A DNA stretch of 64,000 nt. Source: Pseudomonas syringae (lineage in GTDB: Bacteria > Pseudomonadota > Gammaproteobacteria > Pseudomonadales > Pseudomonadaceae). The notes under the pieces were generated by a model, which saw only the letters and a program-made list of their open reading frames with translations, made no database searches and was not told the origin of the DNA. The DNA lies in NCBI RefSeq assembly GCF_021605415.1, contig NZ_WKEQ01000020.1, positions 1 to 64,000 on the forward strand, written 5' to 3'. Of the stretch, positions 1-8,817 are shown piece after piece. A program made the position numbers and the translations under genes. The first letter of the stretch is position 1. Every line of letters begins with the position of its first letter.

Positions 1-50
1 TGGAAACAGCGCGCTCTGGGAGCGGTTTTCACCTTGGATATAGCGCATAA

Positions 51-87
51 GAAAAATGCCCGTATCTTGCGATACGGGCATTTTCTT
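51..87. terminator. Bidirectional rho-independent terminator downstream of zapE
   Basis: A perfect 11-bp stem (56-66 with 71-81) with a TTGC loop is flanked by A and T tracts, so it can work on both strands. On the - strand it lies just after zapE. Bases 1-50 show nothing else. At 121-143 there is a weaker 5-bp stem followed by a T run on the + strand. Confidence 0.85.
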
Positions 88-161
88 CAACCGGCCAGCA
101 GATTGCTAGGTTTTCACACAGCCTGAATCGCAGGCCCTTTTTTTGTACATCGAAAACCGTC

Positions 162-1256
162 TTAAGGCTTGTGCGCCCGGGACAGAAATTCGTGGGATTG
201 CATTTCCAGCAGGCGGCTCAGCGTGCGCTGGAACTCGAACGTCAGGCGGCCGCCGGTGTACAGGTCTTTCAGCTCGACTTCGGCAGAAATGATCAGCTTC
301 ACGTTACGGTCGTAGAACTCGTCGACCATGTTGATGAAGCGCCGGGCGATGTCGTCGGTGGTGACGCTCATTTGCTCGACACCGCTGAGCAGCACGGCGT
401 GGAAGATTTTCCCCAGTTCGATGTAATCGTTCTGGCTGCGCGGGCCGTCGCACAGTTCGCGGAAGTCGAACCACGCCACATCGTCGCAGGTACGCAAAGC
501 ACGAATTTCGCGGTTTTCGATGATCAGCACATCGTTTTCCACCGCCGCCGTGCATTCCGGCGTCAGCGCCTTGAAGCTTTTGCGCAGGCTTTCGTGGGCG
601 GCCTCGTCGAGCGGATAGTGAAACAGTTCCGCCTGTTCGAGGTGACGCAGACGATAGTCGACGCCGCTGTCGACGTTGACGATTTCGGTGTGCTGCTTGA
701 TCAGCGCGATGGCCGGCAGGAAACGCGCGCGTTGCAGGCCGTCCTTGTACAGGCCGTCCGGGACGATGTTCGAGGTGGCGACCAGCGTCACGCCGTTCTT
801 GAACAATTCTTCCATCAGCGTGCCGAGGATCATGGCGTCGGTGATGTCGGACACGAAAAATTCATCGAAGCAGATGACGCGGGTTTCAGCGGCAAAGCGC
901 TTGGCGATGACCGTCAGCGGGTTTTTTTCGCCGCCCAGGGTCTTCATCTCTTCGTGTACGCGCTTCATGAAGCGGTGGAAGTGAGTACGGGTCTTTTCCT
1001 TGAACGGCAGCGCTTCGAAGAACGTGTCGACCAGGTAAGTTTTGCCGCGACCCACGCCGCCCCAGAAATACAGGCCTTTGACCGGCGTCAGATCCTTCTT
1101 GCCGAACAGTTTGCTCAGCAGGCCCGGCTTGTTCTGATCGGCTGCGATCAGGTCGTCGTACAGGCGCTGCAGATGACGCACAGCAGTTTCCTGCGCGGCG
1201 TCATGGAAGAAATCCGGGCGCTTCAGATCAGCTTGATATCGTTCTAGGGGCGTCAT
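162..1256 (-). CDS. zapE: Cell division protein ZapE (AFG1-like AAA ATPase)
   Basis: A 364-residue P-loop ATPase of the AFG1/LACE1 family. In E. coli ZapE associates with the Z ring and affects FtsZ bundling under stress. Walker A is GGVGRGKT (about 66-73) and Walker B is VICFDEF (about 127-133), both at the usual place for the family, and the length is normal. It lies 90 bp downstream of trpS in the same orientation, with a trpS terminator between them, so it probably has its own promoter. In Pseudomonas this gene usually precedes rplM-rpsI, which would lie beyond the left edge. Confidence 0.93.
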   Translation of the reverse strand: MTPLERYQADLKRPDFFHDAAQETAVRHLQRLYDDLIAADQNKPGLLSKLFGKKDLTPVKGLYFWGGVGRGKTYLVDTFFEALPFKEKTRTHFHRFMKRVHEEMKTLGGEKNPLTVIAKRFAAETRVICFDEFFVSDITDAMILGTLMEELFKNGVTLVATSNIVPDGLYKDGLQRARFLPAIALIKQHTEIVNVDSGVDYRLRHLEQAELFHYPLDEAAHESLRKSFKALTPECTAAVENDVLIIENREIRALRTCDDVAWFDFRELCDGPRSQNDYIELGKIFHAVLLSGVEQMSVTTDDIARRFINMVDEFYDRNVKLIISAEVELKDLYTGGRLTFEFQRTLSRLLEMQSHEFLSRAHKP

Positions 1257-1270
1257 AATTCGTTAGCAAG

Positions 1271-1307
1271 GTAACAAAAACGGGCCGTCACTGTAGCGAT
1301 GGCCCGT
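1271..1307 (-). terminator. Rho-independent terminator of trpS
   Basis: Read on the - strand, ACGGGCC pairs with GGCCCGT (1301-1307 with 1280-1286) around an internal partly paired loop, followed by a T tract. It sits 40 bp after the trpS stop codon. Confidence 0.75.
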
Positions 1308-1346
1308 GGGAATGGCAATCGGCCCTTGGTCGGGCCGTGCCGCTGT

Positions 1347-2702
1347 TTAGTCTTGAGCCGGGGTCAACGCAACGCGCAGCGCCTCGATGGCCGCGTCTCG
1401 CGCCGTGCTGTCCGCGAACGCCGGGCTGTCGCCAATGCGCTCGCCTTGCAGCCACACACTGAAGCTCAGGCCTTCGTTACGCACATCCAGCGCCTGACCG
1501 GATTGCAGTTGCTTGGTCACCTGGCCAGCCGCTTTGCCATCGGCGAAGTGGCGCGACAGCAGCAGTTGCTCGCCATCGGCCGCGAGCAGACGGAAGCGGA
1601 AGCTGCCGTCGTCTTCACGGAAGCTGACGAAACGCGCAGCTTTCGCGGCTTTCTTCTTGGTGGTCGCAGCCACTTGAACCTGATTGACGAAAGAACGCAG
1701 GCCGACCGCTTCACGCAGTTCGTTGAGGAACGGCGTCGCCACGGCACGGGCCTTCCTGGCGCCGACTTGCAGCATGTCTTCAAGATCCGCCGGACGTTCG
1801 ATCAACTGGTGATAACGCTCGCGAGCCTCACCCAGATCGTTGTCGAGCAGCTGGAACAGACGGCTCTTCGCCTCGCCCCAACCCAGGCCGCCGAGCAGTT
1901 CGCTGCGAAACTCCTCAGCCTGCGCCGCAGTGGCGAAGGCCTGGAACAGGGTGAACAGGTGCGAGTTGTCCGGATCTTTCGCTTCGCCCGGCGCGCGGGA
2001 GTCGGTGACGATCCGCGAAATCGCGTCCTTCATCTCTTTGGCGCTGGAGAACAGCGGAATGGTGTTGTCGTAGCTCTTCGACATCTTGCGACCGTCGAGG
2101 CCTGGCAGCGTAGCCACGCTTTCTTCGATCAGCGCTTCGGGCATGGTGAAGAACTCTTTGCCTTGGCCGAACAGATGGTTGAAGCGCTGGCCGATATCGC
2201 GGGCCATTTCGACGTGCTGGATCTGGTCGCGACCGACCGGAACCTTGTGGGCGTTGAACATCAGAATGTCCGCCGCCATCAGCACCGGATAGCTGTACAA
2301 GCCCATGGTGACGCCGGCATCGGGGTCTTCGCCGGTTTCGACGTTCTTGTCCACCGAAGCCTTGTAGGCATGGGCGCGGTTGAGCAGGCCTTTGGCGGCC
2401 ACGCAGGTCAGCAGCCAGGTCAGCTCGGGAATTTCCGGGATGTCGGACTGGCGATAGAACGTCACGCGATCGACATCCAGGCCACCGGCCAGCCAGGTCG
2501 CGGCGATCTCCAGACGCGAGCGCTGGATGCGCAGCGGATCATCGCATTTAATCAGGGCGTGGTAGTCGGCCAGGAAGTAGAACGAATCGGCATTGCTGTC
2601 ACGGCTGGCAACGATTGCCGGACGGATGGCGCCGGCGTAGTTGCCCAGGTGCGGGGTGCCGGTGGTGGTGATGCCGGTGAGGATGCGGGTACGGTTCGTC
2701 AT
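1347..2702 (-). CDS. trpS: Tryptophanyl-tRNA synthetase with C-terminal extension
   Basis: Class I aminoacyl-tRNA synthetase charging tRNA-Trp. With the ATG at 2702 the protein has 451 residues. The HIGH-type signature is TGTPHLGN (about 14-21) and the class I loop is KMSKS (206-210). After about residue 345 there is a Lys/Ala-rich linker and then about 95 residues of YegP-like appearance, which the short bacterial TrpRS (about 330-340 residues) lacks. A TTG eight codons upstream (2726) abuts the stop codon of the hydrolase gene and is an alternative start, but the ATG begins the conserved region. It is probably cotranscribed with the hydrolase. Confidence 0.93.
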   Translation of the reverse strand: MTNRTRILTGITTTGTPHLGNYAGAIRPAIVASRDSNADSFYFLADYHALIKCDDPLRIQRSRLEIAATWLAGGLDVDRVTFYRQSDIPEIPELTWLLTCVAAKGLLNRAHAYKASVDKNVETGEDPDAGVTMGLYSYPVLMAADILMFNAHKVPVGRDQIQHVEMARDIGQRFNHLFGQGKEFFTMPEALIEESVATLPGLDGRKMSKSYDNTIPLFSSAKEMKDAISRIVTDSRAPGEAKDPDNSHLFTLFQAFATAAQAEEFRSELLGGLGWGEAKSRLFQLLDNDLGEARERYHQLIERPADLEDMLQVGARKARAVATPFLNELREAVGLRSFVNQVQVAATTKKKAAKAARFVSFREDDGSFRFRLLAADGEQLLLSRHFADGKAAGQVTKQLQSGQALDVRNEGLSFSVWLQGERIGDSPAFADSTARDAAIEALRVALTPAQD

Positions 2703-2726
2703 GGGTAATCGCTTGTCAGACTGCAA

Positions 2727-3356
2727 TCAATTCGAGAGACGCGGCAGGATCAGATCCTTGAGATCGGTCAGCTTGCCATGAAAAAAGTGCCCGCATTCTG
2801 CCACTTTCAGCAGCGTATGGGGGCGCTCAAGCGTGTCAGACCATTGGTAAACCAGTGACGGGTCGATCACTTCGTCGGTTTCTGGCTGGATCACGGTCAA
2901 CTCGCCCTGCTGCGGCAGCTGATCCTGATCGCCCAGGCGCATGACCGCTGGGGCGACCATGAACAAGTGCTTGAGCGGCACACCCTGTGCTTCGAGACGG
3001 CCGCCGAGACTTGCTGCAACAAATCCGCCGAAGGAGAAACCGAACAGGGTCAGCGGCAGGTTCGGGTGTTTTTCCAGCAACCAGGCGGCAGCGGCCTGGG
3101 CGTCATCGACTTCGCCGGTGCCCATATCGTGCGAACCTTCGCTGGCGCCGACGCCGCGATAGTTGAAGCGCAGGGTAATCAACCCCGCGTCGCGCGCGGT
3201 GCGCTGCAAGGTCGAGACGACTTTATTGAGCATGGTGCCGCCCTGCACCGGGTTCGGGTGGCAGATCAGCGCGATGCCGCGTGGCTGCTCGACTTCCAGG
3301 TACAGGCTTTCCAGTTGGCCGACGGGGCCGTCGATGACTACAGGGGTTTCACGCAT
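2727..3356 (-). CDS. Alpha/beta hydrolase
   Basis: A 209-residue serine hydrolase-fold protein of unknown substrate. The nucleophile elbow is GFSFGG (Ser about 108), with a likely acid at Asp161 and a histidine in ECGH (His about 190). HPNPVQGGTM near residue 33 is typical of this small family. The frame stays open upstream to 3509, but that would run over the zapG start and its ribosome binding site, so I use the ATG at 3356. A TTG two codons upstream, at better spacing from GGAG, is possible. It is followed directly by trpS. Confidence 0.82.
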   Translation of the reverse strand: MRETPVVIDGPVGQLESLYLEVEQPRGIALICHPNPVQGGTMLNKVVSTLQRTARDAGLITLRFNYRGVGASEGSHDMGTGEVDDAQAAAAWLLEKHPNLPLTLFGFSFGGFVAASLGGRLEAQGVPLKHLFMVAPAVMRLGDQDQLPQQGELTVIQPETDEVIDPSLVYQWSDTLERPHTLLKVAECGHFFHGKLTDLKDLILPRLSN

Positions 3357-3500
3357 CAGCAAGGGAGGAACTCCGTGACCTTGAATCGGGTCGACTCGTC
3401 TAGCAAATTGTCTGTGCCGATCTATTGCGAGTGAATCGCGGTATACAGCGCAGGTTCGAGCCGTTAACGTAAAGCAAAGCCGTTTATAGAGGAAGGACTC

Positions 3501-3935
3501 GTGGAACACTCGCTCTTAGTTTGGTTGTTACCGACTCTTGCCCTGGTTGTGGGTGTCGCCATTGGTTTCCTGATCGCTCGCGTCGCGCCGAATGCCGCGC
3601 CAAGCCGCACGCAGCGTCAACTGGATGACATTCAGGAACGTTTCGACAGTTATCAGAACGAGGTGGTCACCCACTTCAACAGCACCGCCAATCTGGTCAA
3701 GAAACTGACCCAGAGCTATCAGGAAGTGCAGGATCATCTCGCCGAGGGCGCCAACCGCCTGGCCCTGGACGAGCAGACCCGTCAACGCTTGCTCGCTTCC
3801 CTGCACTCCGAAGCGCCGCAGACACCGCGCGAACGCCTGACGCCACCGCGCGATCAGGAGCCGCCACGTGACTACGCACCGAAAAACCCGAACTCGCCGG
3901 GCATGCTCGATGAGCAATACGGTTTGAAGAAGTAA
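3501..3935 (+). CDS. zapG: ZapG/YhcB family inner-membrane protein (DUF1043)
   Basis: A 144-residue protein with one N-terminal transmembrane segment (about 6-27), a central coiled-coil region (about 36-105) and a Pro/Arg-rich cytoplasmic tail. This is the layout of YhcB/ZapG, which links cell division and envelope synthesis in E. coli. The start is GTG at 3501, supported by AGAGGAAGG just upstream. It is transcribed divergently from the hydrolase-trpS unit, so 3357-3500 should hold both promoters. Confidence 0.85.
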   Translation: MEHSLLVWLLPTLALVVGVAIGFLIARVAPNAAPSRTQRQLDDIQERFDSYQNEVVTHFNSTANLVKKLTQSYQEVQDHLAEGANRLALDEQTRQRLLASLHSEAPQTPRERLTPPRDQEPPRDYAPKNPNSPGMLDEQYGLKK

Positions 3936-3956
3936 TCAGGTTTCGCGCGACAACAG

Positions 3957-3995
3957 AAAGCCCCCGGACAAGTGATTGTCCGGGGGCTTTTTGTT
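3957..3995 (+). terminator. Rho-independent terminator of zapG
   Basis: A 14-bp stem (3957-3970 with 3977-3990) rich in G-C pairs is followed by a T-rich tail, 22 bp after the zapG stop. Confidence 0.92.
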
Positions 3996-4029
3996 TCTAC
4001 TCCGGTATGTGGGACGAATGTATCGGCCT

Positions 4030-4055
4030 CATTGCCGGCAAGCCAGCTCCCACAG
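4030..4055 (-). repeat. REP element, single copy (GTGGGAGCTGGCTTGCC family)
   Basis: On the - strand it reads TGTGGGAGCTGGCTTGCCGG, the same family as the copies near 7162, 7773 and 16982. It lies in the 145-bp gap between zapG and doeD. No terminator for the catabolic genes is evident there. Confidence 0.8.
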
Positions 4056-4140
4056 TGTCCGTGTCGTTCATAAAATCTTTGTACACCACATAACCCTGCG
4101 GCAGCACCTACAGGGGATTGGGGGCGCCGCCAAATCTGGC

Positions 4141-5526
4141 TTAACCCAAGACCTCGCCCGCCACCTGATCGATCGCGCCCTTGGTGATGTCGACGATCAG
4201 ATCCGCCTCAGCCTCGGTCAGCACCAGCGGCGGTGCGAAGCCGAGGATGTCGCCGTGAGGCATTGCCCGGGCGATCATGCCGCGCTCAAGGCACGCCGCC
4301 GAGACCTTCGGCCCGACCTTCAAGGCCGCATCGAACGGTGTGCGTTGCTCACGATCCGCCATGAATTCCACCGCTGCGAGCATGCCGTCGCCGCGCACTT
4401 CGCCCACCAGCGGATGGCCTTCGAGGGTTTCACGCAGGCGACGATTCAGGTAGCCGCCGACCTTGTCGGCATTCGCCGTGAGGTTTTCGCGCTCAAGAAT
4501 GTCGAGGTTAGCCAATGCGGCCGCCGCGCAGAGCGGATGCCCGGAATAGGTCCAGCCATGACCCATGGCGCCTTGGGACTCGGAGGCCTTTTCGATCACG
4601 TCCCACACTTTTTCGCCGACGATCACTGCCGACAACGGTGCATAAGCACTGGTCAAACCTTTCGCCGTCGTGATCAGATCCGGGCGCATGCCGTAACGCT
4701 GGCTGCCCATCTTCGACCCCAGGCGACCGAACGCGCAGACCACTTCGTCAGCGATCAGCAACACGTCGTACTTGTTCAGCACCGCCTGAATGGCCGCCCA
4801 ATAACCGGCTGGCGGCACGATGATGCCACCCGTACCCATCAGCGGTTCGCCGATGAACGCCGCCACCGTGTCCGGACCTTCAGCGAGAATCATTTTTTCC
4901 AGTTCATCGGCGCAGTAGCGCACGAACGCCGCTTCATCCATGCCGGTTGGCGCCTTGCGATACCAGTGCGGGCACACGGTGTGTTTGATGCCTTCGACGG
5001 GCAGGTCGAAATGCTGATGGAATGTCGCGAGCCCCGTGAGGCTGCCGGTCATGATGCCCGAGCCGTGATAGCCGCGATCCCGGGAGATGATTTTCTTCTT
5101 CAGCGGACGACCGAGCACGTTGTTGTAGTAGCGCACCAGTTTGATCTGGGTTTCGTTGGCGTCGGAACCGGACAGGCCGTAATAGACCTTTTTCATGCCC
5201 TCCGGCGCCCAATCGATGATGCGGCTCGACAGCTCGATGATCGCCTCGGTCGAGTGGCCGACGTAGGTGTGGTAGTAGGCCAACTCTTTGGCCTGCTTGT
5301 AGATGGCGTCGGCGACTTCGGTGCGACCGTAGCCGATGTTCACGCAATACAGGCCGGCGAAGGCATCGATCAGTTCGCGGCCTTCATGGTCGCGGATGCG
5401 GATGCCCGAGGCGCCGGTGATGATGCGCCCCTTGAGCGCGCCGCTGGCGTGGTCATGGGCGTGGGTCGACGGGTGCATGAAGTGCGCGCGGTCTTGTTCA
5501 AACAGGTTTTCGAGTTCCGGGTTCAT
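4141..5526 (-). CDS. doeD: Class III aminotransferase, probable L-2,4-diaminobutyrate transaminase (DoeD)
   Basis: A 461-residue fold-type I PLP enzyme of the omega/class III aminotransferase family. Visible landmarks are the PLP-phosphate loop LSGSDANE (about 118-125), the cofactor Asp in LIADEVV (Asp260) and the Schiff-base lysine in TTAKGLTS (Lys289). Next to doeC, doeB and doeA, its likely role is to turn 2,4-diaminobutyrate from ectoine into aspartate 4-semialdehyde. The family has many substrates, so this rests on context. It follows doeC by 23 bp and is probably cotranscribed with it. Confidence 0.82.
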   Translation of the reverse strand: MNPELENLFEQDRAHFMHPSTHAHDHASGALKGRIITGASGIRIRDHEGRELIDAFAGLYCVNIGYGRTEVADAIYKQAKELAYYHTYVGHSTEAIIELSSRIIDWAPEGMKKVYYGLSGSDANETQIKLVRYYNNVLGRPLKKKIISRDRGYHGSGIMTGSLTGLATFHQHFDLPVEGIKHTVCPHWYRKAPTGMDEAAFVRYCADELEKMILAEGPDTVAAFIGEPLMGTGGIIVPPAGYWAAIQAVLNKYDVLLIADEVVCAFGRLGSKMGSQRYGMRPDLITTAKGLTSAYAPLSAVIVGEKVWDVIEKASESQGAMGHGWTYSGHPLCAAAALANLDILERENLTANADKVGGYLNRRLRETLEGHPLVGEVRGDGMLAAVEFMADREQRTPFDAALKVGPKVSAACLERGMIARAMPHGDILGFAPPLVLTEAEADLIVDITKGAIDQVAGEVLG

Positions 5527-5549
5527 GGCGTTCTCCTTGAAGAAGGGGG

Positions 5550-7022
5550 TTAAAACTGGCCTTGATGGTGCAGGCAGAAATATTTGGTTTCGACAAAGGC
5601 TTCGAAGCCCTCGGCGCCGCCTTCACGGCCCAGCCCCGAGGCTTTCATGCCACCGAACGGAATCGGATGGCCGGTGAACTTGACGCCGTTGACCGCGACC
5701 ATCGCGTGGTCGAGTCGGCGGATCAGCGGGTAGATCAAATCCATTCGATTGGAACAAATGTAGGCGGCCAGACCGTATTCGGTGTCGTTGGCCATTTCGA
5801 CGGCTTGATCGAGTGAGTCGAACGGCATCACCCCGGCAATCGGCGCGAAGTTTTCTTCACGATAGATGCGCATCTGCGGGGTGACATCGGCGAGCACCGT
5901 CGGCTGATAGAACAAACCGCCGAGGGCATGGGCCTCGCCGCCAACCAAACGCTGCGCGCCGTGTTGCAATGCATCGGCAACACGCTCGGCGGTGACATCG
6001 AACGCGGCTTGATGCATCAGCGGGCCGATGTCGACGTGTTGCTCCTTGTCGTCGATCAGCGCCGGACCGACCTTCAATTCGCGCACGGCGGCGGCAAACT
6101 GGCTGAGAAAAGCGGGGTAGATGGCGCGATCCACCATGATCCGGTTCGCCGCGCAGCAATCCTGCCCGGAGGTCTGGAACTTGGCGGCGACGGCGACTTT
6201 CACCGCCAGCTCAAGATCAGCGTCGGCACAGACAATGAACGGCGCGTTGCCGCCCAACTCCAGCGACACCTTCTTCACATCCTCGGCCGCCGCTTGCAGC
6301 ACCAATTTGCCGACACGGGTCGAACCGGTGAAGCTCACCGAGCGCACGCGGCTGTCCTGCACCAGGGTTTGCATGGTCATCTGCGGCTCGCCGAGCACGA
6401 CGTTGAATACGCCGGCCGGGAACCCCGCCTCCTCCGCCAGTTGCGCGAGGGCGAAGGCCGAATACGGCGTTTCGTGCGCCGGTTTGATAACCACGGTGCA
6501 ACCGGCCGCCAGCGCAGCGGCGGCTTTGCGAGTGATCATCGCCGAAGGGAAATTCCACGGTGTCAGCAGTGCACAGACGCCGACCGGTTCCTTGACCGTG
6601 CCCAGGTGCGCGCCGGGAATGTGGCTGGGAATGTTCTGCCCATACAGGCGCCGCGCTTCTTCGGCGAACCACGGAATGAAGCTAGCCGCATAAGCGATCT
6701 CGCCACGGGATTCGGCCAAGGACTTGCCCTGCTCCAGACTGAGAATCCGCGCCAGATCCTCCTGATGCTCAAGCATCAACGCCGCCCAACGCCGCAGAAT
6801 CGCACCGCGTGCTTCGAGGCTTTGCTCACGCCAATCGCTGAAGGCACGGTGCGCGGCATCGACGGCGGCGACGATTTGCGGCTGATCGAGCAACGGCACA
6901 TGGCCGATCAGTTTTTGATCTGCCGGGTTGTGCACGGCGATGCTGTGACCGCTGTCGCTGTGTACCCAATGGCCATCGACGTAGCACAGGGCCTTGAACA
7001 GTAGCGGATGTTTGTAAGTCAT
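5550..7022 (-). CDS. doeC: Aldehyde dehydrogenase, probable aspartate-semialdehyde dehydrogenase of ectoine catabolism (DoeC)
   Basis: A 490-residue NAD(P)-dependent aldehyde dehydrogenase resembling succinate-semialdehyde dehydrogenases (GabD/Ssd). The catalytic Glu lies in ELGGNAP (Glu255) and the nucleophilic Cys in GQDCC (Cys289), with the FTGS motif near 231. The start is the ATG at 7022, with GGAG at good spacing; an open frame further upstream is non-conserved. Its proposed step is aspartate semialdehyde to aspartate. Sequence alone does not exclude succinate semialdehyde. Confidence 0.85.
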   Translation of the reverse strand: MTYKHPLLFKALCYVDGHWVHSDSGHSIAVHNPADQKLIGHVPLLDQPQIVAAVDAAHRAFSDWREQSLEARGAILRRWAALMLEHQEDLARILSLEQGKSLAESRGEIAYAASFIPWFAEEARRLYGQNIPSHIPGAHLGTVKEPVGVCALLTPWNFPSAMITRKAAAALAAGCTVVIKPAHETPYSAFALAQLAEEAGFPAGVFNVVLGEPQMTMQTLVQDSRVRSVSFTGSTRVGKLVLQAAAEDVKKVSLELGGNAPFIVCADADLELAVKVAVAAKFQTSGQDCCAANRIMVDRAIYPAFLSQFAAAVRELKVGPALIDDKEQHVDIGPLMHQAAFDVTAERVADALQHGAQRLVGGEAHALGGLFYQPTVLADVTPQMRIYREENFAPIAGVMPFDSLDQAVEMANDTEYGLAAYICSNRMDLIYPLIRRLDHAMVAVNGVKFTGHPIPFGGMKASGLGREGGAEGFEAFVETKYFCLHHQGQF

Positions 7023-7161
7023 GGCGTTCACTCCAATCCGTTTTGCGTGGAACCATGCTAGGGGTTTGGGGCGTGGGGAATTTGCGGTTTGCCGGGGGCT
7101 GGCAGGTGGTTTTTTCTGATTGAGTGGCGGCAAACAGAAATTTCCGGCAACCAAAAATCAC

Positions 7162-7250
7162 TGTGGGAGCTGGCTTGCCAACGATGGCGATATGTCAGTC
7201 ACATTAATGATGAATGTCGAACCGCTATCGCTGGCAAGCCAGCTCCCACA
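7162..7250. repeat. REPIN: two inverted REP copies
   Basis: TGTGGGAGCTGGCTTGCCA (7162-7180) and its inverted partner TGGCAAGCCAGCTCCCACA (7232-7250) are separated by about 50 bp. It fills most of the 242-bp gap between the AsnC-type regulator and doeC and could act as a transcript-end or mRNA-stabilising hairpin. Confidence 0.88.
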
Positions 7251-7264
7251 AGGGTTGTGGTGGC

Positions 7265-7744
7265 TCAGGACTCCGTCGGCAGTTCTGCGGGCAACGCCCC
7301 GGCGGTCTTGATGGTTTTGGTGACGATGTAGGTGAAGTAGCGTTCGATACCCAGATCATCGAGCAACAACTGATCGATGAAGCGCTGGTAATGGTCGATG
7401 TCCGGCGCCTGGATCATTGCCATGTAATCGACGCCGCCACCGGTGGCGTAGCAGAACGCGACTTCGCTGGCTTCGCTCATGCGCTGCTCGAAACGGCGCA
7501 TGTCCTGGGCCGTGTGTCGCGCGAGGGTAATTTCCACCAGCACTTGCTGGCTCTTGAACACCGCGCCCCAATCGATCTGCGCCCGATAGCCCTTGATCAG
7601 GCCAAGCGCTTCGAGCTTGCGCACGCGCTCCCACGCCGGGGTCACCGAGAGGTTGATTGCCTCGGCCAGACTCGACTTGGTGATACGCCCGTCTTCGGCG
7701 AGGATCCGCAGGATTTTCAGGTCGTAACGATCGAGTTTGTGCAT
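7265..7744 (-). CDS. AsnC/Lrp family transcriptional regulator
   Basis: A 159-residue Lrp-type regulator with an N-terminal winged helix-turn-helix (about 4-55, including SSLAEAINLSVTPAWERVRKL) and a C-terminal ligand-binding domain (about 70-145). The ATG at 7744 has GGAGG nine bases upstream. Lrp-type regulators (asnC/doeX) commonly occur within ectoine catabolic clusters, so control of these genes by an ectoine-derived amino acid is likely but inferred. REP elements separate it from both doeB and doeC. Confidence 0.9.
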   Translation of the reverse strand: MHKLDRYDLKILRILAEDGRITKSSLAEAINLSVTPAWERVRKLEALGLIKGYRAQIDWGAVFKSQQVLVEITLARHTAQDMRRFEQRMSEASEVAFCYATGGGVDYMAMIQAPDIDHYQRFIDQLLLDDLGIERYFTYIVTKTIKTAGALPAELPTES

Positions 7745-7772
7745 GGCCGAGGCCCTCCGGTTAATAGAGAAC

Positions 7773-7804
7773 CCTGTGGGAGCTGGCAAGCCAGCTCCCA
7801 CAGG
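7773..7804. repeat. REP palindrome, minimal hairpin
   Basis: Two perfect 14-bp arms (7773-7786 and 7791-7804) of the GTGGGAGCTGG family with a 4-nt loop. It lies between doeB and the AsnC-type gene. The central part of a normal REPIN is missing. Confidence 0.88.
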
Positions 7805-7812
7805 TAATGGAG

Positions 7813-8814
7813 TCAGGTCAGGACGTCGGCGATGACGGCCACCGTGTCGCCACATCGCACCAATCCGGGAAAGTGCCGCGCCGCGAGCAATCCGCTGCGC
7901 GCCGCACGGTATTCCACTGGCGCGACGCCGCTGCGGGTAGCGTCGTAAACCCGGGCGATCACTTCGCCCTGGCTCACCGCGTCACCCAGATCGCGGCACA
8001 TTTCCAGCAAACCATCGTGCTCGCTGGCAATGAAACAGTCGCCATCAGGCATGTCGAGCATGATCGACGGCGACGTCTGCACTTCGCCCTCAACGATCCC
8101 CGCATGCACCAGCAGATTGCGCACACCGCGCTCGGCAATCGCCACGCTGCGCGCCGTGGACGAACCGCCGCCGCCCAGTTCCGTGGTGATGAAAATCTTG
8201 CCCTGGGATTCAGCCGCCGTGTCATACATCGCCCCGGCATCCAGCTCCAGCATGCGCATGCTGTACGGCGCACTGAACGCGCGCATGCCGGCCTCGCATT
8301 GCGCCTGTTGCTGCTTGTCCGGCAGCACATGGCACGCGGCGAACGGCAGGAAATCCAGCGTCCGCCCGCCCGAGTGGATGTCGAGCACGATGTCTGCCAG
8401 CGGCAGCAAAGTGCGGGTGAAGTAATCGGCGATTTTTTCGGTCACCGTGCCATCCGGTTTGCCGGGAAAACTGCGGTTCAGGTTGCCCTTGTCGATCGGC
8501 GAAGTACGCCGGCCGGCATGGAACGCCGGGGCGTTCATGAACGGGATGATGATCACCCGTCCCGTCACCTCGGCCGCCGTCAGGCCTTGCGCCAGCTTGC
8601 TCAGCGCCACCGGGCCTTCGTATTCGTCCCCGTGATTGCCCCCAGTGAGCAGCGCGGTCGGCCCCGCCCCGCGCTGAATCACCGTGACCGGAATCATCAC
8701 CGCGCCCCAGGCCGAATCGTCCCGTGAATACGGCAACTTGAGAAAACCGTGCTGCACGCCTTCGCGGTTGAAATCCACCGTGGCGCTGATCGGGTTGTCA
8801 GGCAGTTCGCTCAT
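7813..8814 (-). CDS. doeB: N-acetyl-L-2,4-diaminobutyrate deacetylase DoeB (EutE)
   Basis: A 333-residue zinc-dependent deacylase of the succinylglutamate desuccinylase/aspartoacylase family. Zinc ligands are visible as His61 and Glu64 in GGNHGDEYEG and His147 in DIHSGG; NLNR (111-114) is the usual substrate-binding motif. In ectoine catabolism this enzyme removes the acetyl group from the product of DoeA, giving 2,4-diaminobutyrate; the family works as a hydrolase-deacetylase pair with DoeA/EutD. The doeA stop lies 3 bp upstream of its ATG, consistent with coupled expression. Confidence 0.92.
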   Translation of the reverse strand: MSELPDNPISATVDFNREGVQHGFLKLPYSRDDSAWGAVMIPVTVIQRGAGPTALLTGGNHGDEYEGPVALSKLAQGLTAAEVTGRVIIIPFMNAPAFHAGRRTSPIDKGNLNRSFPGKPDGTVTEKIADYFTRTLLPLADIVLDIHSGGRTLDFLPFAACHVLPDKQQQAQCEAGMRAFSAPYSMRMLELDAGAMYDTAAESQGKIFITTELGGGGSSTARSVAIAERGVRNLLVHAGIVEGEVQTSPSIMLDMPDGDCFIASEHDGLLEMCRDLGDAVSQGEVIARVYDATRSGVAPVEYRAARSGLLAARHFPGLVRCGDTVAVIADVLT

Positions 8815-8817
8815 GAT

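Noticed and set aside
4079..4084. Isolated TGTACA (also near 144), possible PplR half-site
   Set aside because: No second T(G/A)TACA 12 bp away on either side, so it does not fit the operator.
3976..5553. A 525-codon open frame on the + strand opposite doeD
   Set aside because: Shadow of the aminotransferase gene; no start signal and no recognisable motif.
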